From: Zavarzinia marina
GTDB lineage: Bacteria > Pseudomonadota > Alphaproteobacteria > Zavarziniales > Zavarziniaceae
DNA: 64,000 nt
Assembly (NCBI RefSeq): GCF_021568905.1
Contig: NZ_JAKGSB010000001.1
Coordinates: forward strand, 1,027,639 to 1,091,638
Direction: 5' to 3'
In this document: piece by piece, positions 36,351 through 45,829 of the stretch
Numbering within the stretch: the first letter of the stretch is position 1
How the letters are laid out: each line of letters starts with the position of its first letter
The notes under the pieces: model-generated
Database searches by the model: none
What the model was told of the DNA's origin: nothing
The model's input: the letters and a program-made list of their open reading frames with translations, nothing else
Translations under genes and position numbers: made by a program

Positions 36351-37349
36351 ATGGCGAACGTCAGCGATGGCCGCGAGGCACTCGAGCAGGAAATCGATCT
36401 TCTGGGATCCCGGCTCGCCAGCCTGAAGGCCGCCATCGGCGAGGTCGTGTTCGGTCAGGACCTCGTCATCGAACAGGCATTGGTCACCCTTCTGGCCGGC
36501 GGGCACGGCCTGCTGGTCGGCGTGCCGGGCCTGGCCAAGACCCGGCTGGTCGAGACCCTGGGCACCGTCCTCGGCCTCGCCGAGCGGCGCATCCAGTTCA
36601 CCCCGGACCTGATGCCGGCCGACATCCTCGGCTCGGAAGTCCTGGAGGAAGGGGAGGACGGAAGGCGCTTCTTCCGCTTCGTGAAGGGCCCGGTGTTCTG
36701 CCAGTTGCTCATGGCCGACGAAATCAACCGCGCCAGCCCGCGCACCCAGTCCGCCCTTCTCCAGGCGATGCAGGAGGGCGAGGTTTCGATCGCGGGCGAG
36801 CGCCACGCCCTGCCCCGGCCGTTCCATGTGCTCGCGACCCAGAATCCGCTGGAACAGGAAGGCACCTATCCCCTGCCCGAGGCCCAGCTCGACCGTTTCC
36901 TCCTGGAGATCGCCGTCGACTATCCCGACCGCGCGGCCGAGAAGCGCATGCTGCTGGCGACCACCGGCGCCGAGACGCCCAGGGCCCGCGCCGTGCTGGA
37001 GCCCGGCGAACTGGCCGCCGCCCAGTCCCTGGTGCGGCGCCTGCCGGTCGGCGATTCCGTGGTCGAGGGCATTCTGGACCTCGTCCGCGCCGCCCGCCCC
37101 ATGGGCGAGGGGCGCGCCGACATCACCCGCCTGATCGCCTGGGGCCCCGGCCCCCGCGCCGCCCAGGCCCTGATGCTGGCGAGCCGCGCCCGCGCCCTGA
37201 TCGACGGCCGGCTGTCACCGTCCAAGGACGACGTGGTGGCATTGGCCGCCCCCGTGCTGCGCCATCGCATGGCGCTGACCTTCGCCGCGCGCGCCGAGGG
37301 GGTGGGCATCGACCAGGTGATCGATCGCCTGGTCGAGCCCCTGCGCTGA
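36351..37349 (+). CDS. MoxR-family AAA+ ATPase
   Basis: A 332-residue AAA+ chaperone-like ATPase. Walker A is [15 protein letters not shown], Walker B is [24 protein letters not shown], sensor 1 is [22 protein letters not shown], and the lid domain includes [16 protein letters not shown]. MoxR proteins pair with DUF58/VWA proteins to mature or activate partner complexes. Start at 36351 ([16 protein letters not shown]) is preferred over in-frame upstream codons. First of four tightly packed plus-strand genes. Confidence 0.95.
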   Translation: MANVSDGREALEQEIDLLGSRLASLKAAIGEVVFGQDLVIEQALVTLLAGGHGLLVGVPGLAKTRLVETLGTVLGLAERRIQFTPDLMPADILGSEVLEEGEDGRRFFRFVKGPVFCQLLMADEINRASPRTQSALLQAMQEGEVSIAGERHALPRPFHVLATQNPLEQEGTYPLPEAQLDRFLLEIAVDYPDRAAEKRMLLATTGAETPRARAVLEPGELAAAQSLVRRLPVGDSVVEGILDLVRAARPMGEGRADITRLIAWGPGPRAAQALMLASRARALIDGRLSPSKDDVVALAAPVLRHRMALTFAARAEGVGIDQVIDRLVEPLR

Positions 37350-37390
37350 ACCGAGGCCCGACAACGGTGCCCGAGTCGCCGCGCCAGAGC

Positions 37391-38287
37391 ATGTCCCCGG
37401 GCCAAGGCGTATCCGCCCTCCAGGCCGAGGCGCTCGGCGCCGGCCTGCCGCCGCTGCTGGTGGAGGCCGAGCGCGTGGCGGCCACGGTCGAACAGGGCGT
37501 GCACGGGCGGCGCCGGGTCGGCGCGGGCGACAGTTTCTGGCAGTTCCGTCCCTATCGCGCGGGCGACGAGATCCGCGACATCGACTGGCGCCAGTCGGCG
37601 CGCAGCGCCCGCGTCTTCGTCCGCGAACGGGAATGGGAGGCGGCACAGACCGTGTTCCTGTGGGTCGACCGCTCCGCCTCCATGGATTATGCCGGCGACC
37701 GCCGCCTGCCGACCAAGGGCGCGCGCGCGGCCCTGCTCGGCCTCGCCCTCGCTTCCCTGCTGGTCCGGGCGGGGGAACGGGTCGGCCTGATCGACCGCGA
37801 CCCCATCGGCCACAGCGGCCGCGCCTATCTCCTGACGCTGGCCGAGATCCTGTCGCGGCCGAGCCCGCCGAACGCCAGCCTGCCGCCCGCCGCCGAACTG
37901 CCGCGCGACTGCCGCGCCGTGATCGTCGGCGACCTGCTGCGGCCGGAGGCCGAGCTCATCCGCCTGGTCGAAGGCTTCGCCGCGCGCGGCGTGCGCGGCC
38001 ATCTGGTCCAGGTTCTCGATCCGGCGGAGGTCGATTTCCCCTTCACCGGGCGCAACCGCTTCGTCGGCCTCGAAGGCGAGGGCAATCTGCTGATCGGGCG
38101 CGCCGAATCCCTGGCCGAGGCCTATCGCGAGCGCCTGGCCGCCCATCGCGACGGGGTCGAACGCCTCGCCCGGCGCACCGGCTGGACCGTGATCCAGCAC
38201 CGCACCGACCATTCGCCGTCGCCCGCCCTGCTCGCCCTCTTCCTCGCCCTCGCCGATCTGGGCCAGCGGTCGCTGGGGAGGCGATGA
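37391..38287 (+). CDS. DUF58 (VWA-like) protein
   Basis: A 298-residue protein with the DUF58 core: GVHGRRRVGAGDSFWQFRPY, then GDEIRDIDWRQSARSARVFVRERE, and a MIDAS-like start VFLWVDRSASMDYAGD (D-x-S-x-S) of a von Willebrand A fold. It is the standard partner of MoxR ATPases. An in-frame GTG at 37367, with GAGG upstream, would add eight residues and is a credible alternative start. The next gene's start overlaps its stop. Confidence 0.92.
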   Translation: MSPGQGVSALQAEALGAGLPPLLVEAERVAATVEQGVHGRRRVGAGDSFWQFRPYRAGDEIRDIDWRQSARSARVFVREREWEAAQTVFLWVDRSASMDYAGDRRLPTKGARAALLGLALASLLVRAGERVGLIDRDPIGHSGRAYLLTLAEILSRPSPPNASLPPAAELPRDCRAVIVGDLLRPEAELIRLVEGFAARGVRGHLVQVLDPAEVDFPFTGRNRFVGLEGEGNLLIGRAESLAEAYRERLAAHRDGVERLARRTGWTVIQHRTDHSPSPALLALFLALADLGQRSLGRR

Positions 38288-40989
38288 TGTTCGGCCTCGG
38301 TGCCATCGGCTTTTCCGCCCCCTGGGTGCTGATGGGGCTGGTCGCCCTGCCCGCGATCTGGTGGCTTGTGCGCCTGGTGCCGCCGGCGCCGCGCCAGACC
38401 CGTTTCCCCGCCCTGCAACTGCTGCTCGACATCGCCCAGCGCCAGGAGACGCCCGAGCGCACACCCTGGTGGCTGATCCTGCTGCGTCTCGTCCTCGCCG
38501 CGCTGATCATCGTCGGGCTGGCGGGACCCGTGCTCGATCCGGTGCGGGGGGGCGACGGCAGCGGCCCCCTCCTGATCGTGGTCGACGACGGCTGGGCCGC
38601 CGCGACCCATTGGAACAAGCGGATCGAGGCGCTGGAGGCCCGGATCGCCGCCGCCGAGACGGCGGACCGTCCCATCCGCCTGCTGCTGACCGCGCCCGAC
38701 GGCGACGACCTGCCCGTGGCCCCGCCGCTTCTGGACCGCGCCGAACTGCGCGGCGCGGTCGCCAGCCTGCAGCCGAAGCCCTGGGCCGTCGACCGCCGCG
38801 CCGCCATCGCCGATCTCGATCAGCTTTCCCCCGACGCGGTTTCCGAGACCCTGTGGCTGGCGGACGGGCTGGAGGACGGCGCCGCCGCCGATTTCGCCCG
38901 CCGCCTGAGACAATTCGGCCCGGTGACCCGCCTCGACATGGCGCCCGGCAACGCGCCCTTCGCCCTGGGAGCGCCGGCGCCGGCCGATCAGGGCATCGAG
39001 ATCGAGGTCGCGCGCCCCATCGGCGACGGTCCCCGCCGCCTGACCCTGCTGGCAAGGGACGAGAACGGCCGCGTGCTCGGCCGGCGGACGGTCGAGGTCG
39101 GGGCGGAGGAACCGGGCCGCAGCACGGAGATCGAATTGCCCACGGCGCTGCGCAACAAGGTCACGCGCGTCAACATCGCCGAGGAAGAGACGGCGGCCGC
39201 CGTCCGCCTGCTCGACGGGCGCTGGCGGCGCCGCGCCGTCGGCATCGCCTTCGAGGGCGGGGACGAGGCGGTGCGCCCCCTGATTTCCGAAGCCTTCTAT
39301 CTGGAACGCGCGCTCGCCCCCTTCGCCGACGTCCGCCGCGCCCCCCTCGCCGATCTGCTGCGGGCGCCGCCGTCGGTCATCCTGCTGCCGGACGTCGGCC
39401 AGGTGCCGGCGGCGCTGCGCCCCGGGCTCGAGGATTTCATCGACAAGGGCGGCATTCTGCTCCGCTTCGCCGGGCCGCGCTTCGCCGTCTCGGCAGACGA
39501 CCTGCTGCCGGTGAAGATCCGCCTGGGCGACCGGGCGCTGGGCGGCGCCCTGTCCTGGACCGAACCGGCGGCGATCGCCCCCTTCCCGCCCGACAGTCCC
39601 TTCGCCGGCCTGGTGCCGGGCCCGGACGTCCGGGTGCGCCGTCAGGTCCTGGCCGAACCCGCCTTCGACCTCGACGAGAAGACCTGGGCGCGCCTGACCG
39701 ACGGCACGCCCCTGATCACCGGCGCGCGGCGCGGCTCGGGCCTGATCGTGCTGGTCCATACCTCGGCCAACAACGACTGGTCCGATCTGGCGCTCTCCGG
39801 CCTCTTCGTCGACATGCTGCGCCGGATCGTCGACCTCTCGGACGGCGAAGCCGCCGCCGCCGAGGACGAGCGCGGCCTGCCGCCCTTCGCCAATCTGGAC
39901 GGCTTCGGACATTTGGGCGGCGTCCGCCCAGGGGCCGGGCCGATCACCGCGGGGGCGCTGGCCGAGACCACGCCCGGCCCGCGCGCGCCGCCCGGCTATT
40001 ACGGTGACAGTTCCGCGAGGCGGGCCCTCAATCTGTCGCCGTCGCTCGACGGCCTTGCCCCCCTGCCCGAGATGCCGGGCGTCGCCGTCGAACTGCCGGA
40101 GCGCGCGCCGGCGCGGCCGCTAGGCCCCTGGCTGCTGGTCGCGGCCCTGGTGCTGGTCGCCGTCGATCTGCTGATCGCCCTTCGCCTGTCGGGGCGGCTG
40201 GTGCCGACCGCGCTCGGCGCCTTCCTGCTGGCGGTCGGCGTCCTGCCGCCGCCCGAGGCGCGGGCGATCGACGCCGCGGACGCGGCCGCCACCATCCACC
40301 TCGCCTATGTCGTCACCGGCGACAATACCACCGACATGATGAGCGAGGCGGGCCTGCGCGGCCTTTCGGCCGCCATCACCCAGCGGACGGCGGTGGAACC
40401 GGGCAGCCCGGTCGGCCTCGACCTCGAGACCGACGAACTGGCCTTCTATCCCCTGATCTACTGGCCCATGGCCGAAGGCTACGAGCCGGGCCCGGTGGCG
40501 ATGGAACGCATCGATTCCTATCTGAAGTCGGGCGGCGTGGTGTTGTTCGATACCCGTGACGTTACGCGTGGCGCCGGCGCCGTGCCCGGCCTCGGCGGCA
40601 CGGCGGGCGAAGCCCTGCTGCGCCGGACGCTGGCCCAGCTCGACGTGCCGGCGCTCGTGCCCCTGCCGCCCGATCACGTGCTGACCAAATCCTTCTATCT
40701 GCTGCAGAGTTTTCCCGGCCGCTACGAGGGCGGGCCGCTGTGGGTCGAGGCCGACGCCTCGCCCGAGAACGACGGCGTCTCGGGCTATGTCATCGGCGGC
40801 AACGACTGGGCGGCGGCCTGGGCCGTCGATCAGCGCGGCCATCCCCTGGCGGCGCTGGAACCGGGCGGCCCGCGCCAGCGCGAGATGGCGCTGCGCTTCG
40901 GCGTCAATCTGGTGCTCTATGCCCTGACCGGCAACTACAAGGCCGATCAGGTCCATGTGCCGGCGCTGCTCGAAAGGCTGGGGCAATGA
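38284..40989 (+). CDS. BatA-like membrane protein with DUF4159 domain
   Basis: A ~900-residue inner-membrane protein. The N-terminus has two helices with the BatA/aerotolerance motif (LGAIGFSAPWVLMGLVALPAIWWLVRL, then FPALQLLLD and PWWLILLRLVLAALIIVGLAGP). A VWA-like region follows (PLLIVVDDGWAAATHW). Two helices near residues 620-670 lead to the C-terminal DUF4159 domain (ATIHLAYVVTGD, YPLIYWPMAEG, GGVVLFDTRD), a glutamine-amidotransferase-like fold. Two consecutive ATGs (38284, 38287) are possible; the second has better spacing from GGGGAGG. Overlaps genes on both sides. Confidence 0.9.
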   Translation: MMFGLGAIGFSAPWVLMGLVALPAIWWLVRLVPPAPRQTRFPALQLLLDIAQRQETPERTPWWLILLRLVLAALIIVGLAGPVLDPVRGGDGSGPLLIVVDDGWAAATHWNKRIEALEARIAAAETADRPIRLLLTAPDGDDLPVAPPLLDRAELRGAVASLQPKPWAVDRRAAIADLDQLSPDAVSETLWLADGLEDGAAADFARRLRQFGPVTRLDMAPGNAPFALGAPAPADQGIEIEVARPIGDGPRRLTLLARDENGRVLGRRTVEVGAEEPGRSTEIELPTALRNKVTRVNIAEEETAAAVRLLDGRWRRRAVGIAFEGGDEAVRPLISEAFYLERALAPFADVRRAPLADLLRAPPSVILLPDVGQVPAALRPGLEDFIDKGGILLRFAGPRFAVSADDLLPVKIRLGDRALGGALSWTEPAAIAPFPPDSPFAGLVPGPDVRVRRQVLAEPAFDLDEKTWARLTDGTPLITGARRGSGLIVLVHTSANNDWSDLALSGLFVDMLRRIVDLSDGEAAAAEDERGLPPFANLDGFGHLGGVRPGAGPITAGALAETTPGPRAPPGYYGDSSARRALNLSPSLDGLAPLPEMPGVAVELPERAPARPLGPWLLVAALVLVAVDLLIALRLSGRLVPTALGAFLLAVGVLPPPEARAIDAADAAATIHLAYVVTGDNTTDMMSEAGLRGLSAAITQRTAVEPGSPVGLDLETDELAFYPLIYWPMAEGYEPGPVAMERIDSYLKSGGVVLFDTRDVTRGAGAVPGLGGTAGEALLRRTLAQLDVPALVPLPPDHVLTKSFYLLQSFPGRYEGGPLWVEADASPENDGVSGYVIGGNDWAAAWAVDQRGHPLAALEPGGPRQREMALRFGVNLVLYALTGNYKADQVHVPALLERLGQ

Positions 40990-43052
40990 GTTTCGGCCTG
41001 CTGACCGCCCCCCTCGTCCCCCTCTGGGTGATCGCCGCCGCCGCCGTGGTGCTGCTGCCCCTGGTCGCGCTGGCGATCCAGCGGCGCAGCCGGGGCGGGC
41101 TGACGCGGCTGTTCCTCGTTCTCGGCCTGCTGGCGATCCTGATCAACCCGATCGCCAGCGAGGAGGACCGGCGGGCGCTCGGCGACATCGTGCTGCTGGC
41201 CGTCGACCGCTCGCCGAGCCAGGGCATCGACGGCCGGAGCGAGCAGACCGATGCCGCCGTCGCCGCCCTGAAGGCCCGGCTGTCACGCCTGAACGACGTC
41301 GAATTGCGCGAGACCACGATCACCGCCGATGCCAGCGGCACGCCCATCGTGGCCGGCCTGCAGCGCGCCCTCGGCGATATTCCGCGCGACCGGCTGGCCG
41401 GCACCATCCTGGTCTCGGACGGGCTGGCCGCCGACGCGGCGCTGGCCCTGACGCCGGGCCTCGGCGATGCCCCCGTGCATCTGCTGGCGACCGGCCGCCC
41501 GGGCGAGCGCGACCGCCGCCTGACCATTCTGGAGGCGCCGTCCTTCGCCGTCATCGACCGCCCGGTGCAAATCCGCCTCCGCGTCGACGAGGGCGCGCCG
41601 GGCGAGCGCATAGCCGGCCTGCCCGCCACCATCACCATCGCCGCCGACGACCGCGTGCCCCTGACCCGGCAGGTGCCGATCGGCGTGCCCGTGACCATCG
41701 AGGTGACGCCGGACCGGCGCGGTCCCAACATCTTCGACCTGGCGGTGAACCCGGGCCCGTCGGAACTGACGCCGGCCAACAACCGCGCCATCGTCACCGT
41801 GAACGGCATCCGCGACCGGCTCCGCGTGCTCCTCGTCTCGGGCGAACCGCATATGGGCGAACGGGCGTGGCGCAACATCCTGAAGTCCGACCCCTCCGTC
41901 GACCTCGTCCATTTCACCATCCTGCGCCCGCCGCAGAAGCAGGATTCGACCCCCGTCGTCGAACTGTCGCTGATCGCCTTCCCGACCCGCGAATTGTTCG
42001 AGGAGAAACTGGAGGAATTCGATCTCGTCATCTTCGACCGCTATCGCCAGCACGGCATCCTGCCCGCCAATTATCTCGGCAATGTCGTCGATTACGTCGA
42101 GAACGGGGGCGCCCTGCTGATCGCCGCCAGTCCCGATGCCGATACCCCCTTCGGCCTCTACGACAGCGCGCTCGCCCGCATTCTGCCGGCCCAGCCGCGC
42201 GGGCCTGACGTGGTCCAGGCCTTCCGTCCCGCGCTGACCACCAAGGGCCGGCGCCATCCGGTGACCGCCCTGCTGCCCCATGCCGGCGGCGTCGGCGCGG
42301 ATCCGACCTGGGGCCGCTGGCTGCGCATGTCGGACATGGAAGCGACATCGGGCGACGTGGTGATGACCGGCGCCGGCGGGCGTCCCCTCCTCGCCCTGGA
42401 CCGGGTCGGCCGGGGCCGGGTCGCGCTCCTTGCCTCGGACGAAGCCTGGCTGTGGCAGCGCGGCTTCGAGGGCGGCGGGCCCCAGGCCGAACTGCTGCGC
42501 CGGATCGCCCATTGGTCGATGCAGGAGCCGGACCTCGAGGAAGAGGTGCTGCGCGCCACCGCCCGCGACGGCTCGATCGAGATCGAACGCCGCAGCCTGC
42601 AGCCCGATCCGCCGCCGGTCGACGTGGAGGCGCCGTCGGGCGCCACCCGCAACCTGCGCCTGGAGGATCACCCGGACGGTGTCGCCACGGCGACCGTGCC
42701 GGCCGACGAACAGGGCCTGTGGCACGTCTCGGACGGGACGCGGGTGGTCAGCGTCGCGGTCGGCGACACCGGCGGGCGGGAGATGGCGGACGTCCGCGCC
42801 GATCTCGCCCCCCTGACCCCGCTGGCGGAGGCGAGCGGCGGCAGCGCGCGCTTTCTTTCGAGTGGCGGCATGCCCGACATCCGCCGCGTCCGCCCCGACC
42901 GCGCGGCCGCCGGATCGAGTTGGATCGGCCTGCGCCGGAACGGTGCCTATGAGGTGACGGCGATCGCCCAGGTGCCGCTGCTGCCGGCGGCGCTGGCGCT
43001 CGTGCTGGCGCTCGGCCTCCTGATGGCGGCGTGGTGGCGCGAAGGGCGCTAG
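40986..43052 (+). CDS. membrane protein with GATase-like domain, end of MoxR operon
   Basis: A 688-residue protein with two N-terminal helices, a VWA-like segment (VLLAVDRSPSQGIDG), a central glutamine-amidotransferase-like fold (LRVLLVSGEPHMGERAWRNIL, FDLVIFDRYRQHGI, YVENGGALLIAASPD, GRVALLASDEAWLW) and a C-terminal helix LLPAALALVLALGLLMAAWW. Catalytic Cys of true amidotransferases is not evident, so it is probably a binding or scaffold fold. Coupled by ATGA to the DUF4159 gene. The four-gene set MoxR-DUF58-DUF4159-GATase-like is common in alphaproteobacteria; its substrate is unknown. Confidence 0.88.
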   Translation: MSFGLLTAPLVPLWVIAAAAVVLLPLVALAIQRRSRGGLTRLFLVLGLLAILINPIASEEDRRALGDIVLLAVDRSPSQGIDGRSEQTDAAVAALKARLSRLNDVELRETTITADASGTPIVAGLQRALGDIPRDRLAGTILVSDGLAADAALALTPGLGDAPVHLLATGRPGERDRRLTILEAPSFAVIDRPVQIRLRVDEGAPGERIAGLPATITIAADDRVPLTRQVPIGVPVTIEVTPDRRGPNIFDLAVNPGPSELTPANNRAIVTVNGIRDRLRVLLVSGEPHMGERAWRNILKSDPSVDLVHFTILRPPQKQDSTPVVELSLIAFPTRELFEEKLEEFDLVIFDRYRQHGILPANYLGNVVDYVENGGALLIAASPDADTPFGLYDSALARILPAQPRGPDVVQAFRPALTTKGRRHPVTALLPHAGGVGADPTWGRWLRMSDMEATSGDVVMTGAGGRPLLALDRVGRGRVALLASDEAWLWQRGFEGGGPQAELLRRIAHWSMQEPDLEEEVLRATARDGSIEIERRSLQPDPPPVDVEAPSGATRNLRLEDHPDGVATATVPADEQGLWHVSDGTRVVSVAVGDTGGREMADVRADLAPLTPLAEASGGSARFLSSGGMPDIRRVRPDRAAAGSSWIGLRRNGAYEVTAIAQVPLLPAALALVLALGLLMAAWWREGR

Positions 43053-43723
43053 GCCAATTCCCGCTTCATTCCCGCGCCCGTCGTCGAGCGGCCCCGCGGC
43101 GCCAGTGTCTCGGGCACGATCATGCTCTTGTACATCGCCTTGCAGGTGGCGATGGCGGCGTTCACGAATTCATCCCGTTCGAACGCGCCGGGCGACAGCA
43201 GGCGCCATGTCGTCAGCATGGTGACCGAGACCTGAAGCATCATGTTCAGGGCCAGGCTCTGGCGATCCGGCGGCAGGTCGGTCAGATACCGCAGCGAACA
43301 CTGGATCATCATCTTCATACCCGGCAATTGCAGGCCCGGCGTGATCTCGACGATGTTGAAACTGTTGCGGGCGACGATCTGGCGCAGGAAGCGCAGATAG
43401 GCATCGCCCCATTCGCCGGTCTCGGCCTCGTCGATCAGGGGCTCGATCACGCCCCGCACGCAGGTGGCGAAGCTCGGCTTCGGATCCGTCAGGCCGCGCG
43501 GGTTGATGATCTCCATGCGGCGCGCGTCGATCCCTTCGAGGTGGCGGTAGAGAATCGCCAGATAGAGCCCCTCGCGCGAGCCGAAATGATACTGCAAGGC
43601 CCCCTGATTCTTCTGGCCGGCCGATGCCAGGATCTCGGCCGTGCGCACGGCATCGAGATCGCGTTCGGCGAACAGCTTCAACGCGCTTGTCAGAATCGCC
43701 TCGCGGCCACCGGCCTTTTTCAT
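43049..43723 (-). CDS. TetR/AcrR-family regulator divergent from the DUF1302-sulfatase cluster
   Basis: A 224-residue regulator with an N-terminal HTH (REAILTSALKLFAERDLDAVRTAEILASAG, then GALQYHFGSREGLYLAIL) and a long C-terminal ligand domain with TetR_C_7-like character. GGAGGCAGG precedes the ATG at 43723 (in-frame ATG at 43750 also exists). It is divergent from DUF1302 with a 181-bp shared promoter region, so it most likely controls that cluster. Its stop overlaps the stop of the convergent MoxR-operon gene. Confidence 0.92.
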   Translation of the reverse strand: MKKAGGREAILTSALKLFAERDLDAVRTAEILASAGQKNQGALQYHFGSREGLYLAILYRHLEGIDARRMEIINPRGLTDPKPSFATCVRGVIEPLIDEAETGEWGDAYLRFLRQIVARNSFNIVEITPGLQLPGMKMMIQCSLRYLTDLPPDRQSLALNMMLQVSVTMLTTWRLLSPGAFERDEFVNAAIATCKAMYKSMIVPETLAPRGRSTTGAGMKRELA

Positions 43724-43815
43724 CCTGCCTCCAGGGTGCCTCGCCGACACCCGCCCACGCTAGTGTCTCCCTTCGATCAGATCAAGCCGGAGCGGCCTTG
43801 GTCATCCGCCAAATT

Positions 43816-43830
43816 TAAAGGTTTTCTTTA
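43816..43830. promoter_or_regulatory. AT-rich inverted repeat between TetR and DUF1302
   Basis: TAAAG-GTTTT-CTTTA, the centre of a strongly AT-rich patch (43811-43834) in the divergent promoter region. It is the best operator candidate for the adjacent TetR protein, but arms of five bases are short. Confidence 0.35.
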
Positions 43831-43904
43831 TTAAGGGAATCCACTAATTTCTCGCCATGGACCCGGCGAACGAACAAGCCGGGCCGACATGGGGAGGGCG
43901 GCAT

Positions 43905-45809
43905 ATGCGATCCAAGAGGACTCTGGGGGCCTGGACTGTGGTCCTGGGGCTGACGCCGGCGACGGTCTTCGCCTGGGAGACGGAACTGGGCGACGCCTCC
44001 GTCGCCGTTCAGACGTCGCTCTCGGTCGGTGCCCAGATGCGCATGGAAGAGCGCAGCCCGAGCAATTACTGCATGTTCAACGGCGGCAACTATCCGACCA
44101 TCAACTGCAACATCGACGACGGAAATCTCAATTTCGACCAGTACGACATCGTCGCCGCGCCCGCCAAGATCACCAGCGAAGCGACGGTGAAATGGCGGAA
44201 CCTGAGCGCCTACGTCCGGGGCACCGCATTCTACGACATGGTGCTCCAGGACAACGACCTGGCGGTGAACGGCCCGCCGACGCGCGATTACCGGGGCGAG
44301 TTGGCGCCGCGTGCCGACGATGCGGCCGCCTATGGCTACGAAGTGCAGGATGCCTATGCCCAGGCCGCCGTCGATCTGTTCGGACGGACCCTGAACATCC
44401 GCCTCGGCCAGCAGACCATCACCTGGGGCGAGGCACTGGTGACCCAGAACGGCATCGGCGTCGTCAATCCCCTGGATCTGTCGAAAATCCGTGTGCCGGG
44501 CGCCGAGCTGCGCGATGCCCTGATCCCGGTGCTGGCCGCCTTCGCGAACTACAATGTGGGCAGCGGGCTGAGCATCGAGGGGTTCTATCAGTTCAAGTTC
44601 CGGCCCTACGCTCTCGAGGTGCCCGGGACCTTCTTCTCGACCTATGACTTCGTCGGCGCCGGCGGGCGCGGCGTCGGCATCGGCGGCGACTACGACGAAT
44701 TCGACCCCGATTCGACACTGGTCTCCTTCCCCCTGCACGAGGACATCCGACCCGAGGAGGAGGGCGAGAATTTCGGCGTCGCGCTGCGCTACTACTCGCC
44801 GGAGCTGAACGATACCGAATTCGGCTTCTACTACATTCACTACACGAGCCGCACGCCCGTGCCGCAGCTCACGGCGCCCGGCGCCGACGACTACGAGACA
44901 TTGCCGCCCGGCCTTCCCCTGCTGCTCGGACCGTTCGTTCCCCCGGGCGGCGTCTCCTTCACGGGCGGCAATTCGCCGTTCCAGGATCTGATCATCGGCC
45001 TGCCGGTGGTCTCGCCCCTGGCGCCGGTCCAGGCCAACGCCCGCGCCAGCAAGCTGCAGTTGACCTATCCCACCGGCATCGACGCCTTCGGCATCAGCTT
45101 CAACACGACGGTCGAGGCGACAGGCACCGCCCTGAACGGCGAGGTCTCGTTCAAGATCGACGTCCCGACACTGATCGACGAGACGACCTGGGTGGGCGAT
45201 TTCGTCAACGGCCTCTCGGAACTGCCGGTGGCCGGCCCGACCCAGCTTGGCACCAACACCTACCGGCCGGGCGCGCAGTCCAGCATGGGCCGGCCGCATG
45301 ACGTGCTGACACTGATCCTGCGCGGCACCCAGATCTTCTCGGCGTCCGATTTCCTGCCCCGCGTGCTCGGCGCTTCCGGCGCCCTTCTCATGGCCGAGGC
45401 GGGCGTGATCCATGTCGACATTCCCGATGCGAGCGTCCTCGCCTTCGACGCGCCCGGCACCTATCGCACGCCCGGCACCGGACAGCCGGAGGACGGCCTG
45501 TACTTCAAGGAAGATTACGCGACGGCATGGTCCGGCGGGCTGACCACGCTTCTCCAGCTGACCTATCCCGACGTTCTGCCGAATCTGAACATGTCGACGG
45601 GTTTCGCCCACACCATCGGCCTCGGCGGCAACACGCCCCTGCCCGGCGGCTTCGTCGAGCACGTGAACACCCTGAACCTCTTCGTGCAGTTCGACTACCT
45701 GCTCGATTGGCGGCTGCAGCTCAACTACGCGCTCTCCTTCGGCGGCGGGCGCCAGAACATCACTTCCGATCGCGACTTCGTCGGCGTCTCGCTCAGCTAT
45801 CAATTCTGA
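43905..45809 (+). CDS. DUF1302-family outer-membrane protein
   Basis: A 634-residue exported beta-rich protein. After the signal peptide (to VFAWE) come alternating amphipathic strands such as VSYVRGTAFYDM-like segments, the conserved LNIRLGQQTITWGEALVTQNGIGVVNPLDLSK, and a terminal strand VGVSLSYQF ending in Phe, the hallmark of outer-membrane barrels. DUF1302 proteins pair with DUF1329 proteins in degraders of hydrophobic compounds and are thought to help uptake of lipophilic substrates. GGGGAGG precedes the ATG at 43905. First gene of the cluster, 20 bp before DUF1329. Confidence 0.9.
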   Translation: MRSKRTLGAWTVVLGLTPATVFAWETELGDASVAVQTSLSVGAQMRMEERSPSNYCMFNGGNYPTINCNIDDGNLNFDQYDIVAAPAKITSEATVKWRNLSAYVRGTAFYDMVLQDNDLAVNGPPTRDYRGELAPRADDAAAYGYEVQDAYAQAAVDLFGRTLNIRLGQQTITWGEALVTQNGIGVVNPLDLSKIRVPGAELRDALIPVLAAFANYNVGSGLSIEGFYQFKFRPYALEVPGTFFSTYDFVGAGGRGVGIGGDYDEFDPDSTLVSFPLHEDIRPEEEGENFGVALRYYSPELNDTEFGFYYIHYTSRTPVPQLTAPGADDYETLPPGLPLLLGPFVPPGGVSFTGGNSPFQDLIIGLPVVSPLAPVQANARASKLQLTYPTGIDAFGISFNTTVEATGTALNGEVSFKIDVPTLIDETTWVGDFVNGLSELPVAGPTQLGTNTYRPGAQSSMGRPHDVLTLILRGTQIFSASDFLPRVLGASGALLMAEAGVIHVDIPDASVLAFDAPGTYRTPGTGQPEDGLYFKEDYATAWSGGLTTLLQLTYPDVLPNLNMSTGFAHTIGLGGNTPLPGGFVEHVNTLNLFVQFDYLLDWRLQLNYALSFGGGRQNITSDRDFVGVSLSYQF

Positions 45810-45829
45810 TGGCGTAAAGGATCCGTATC

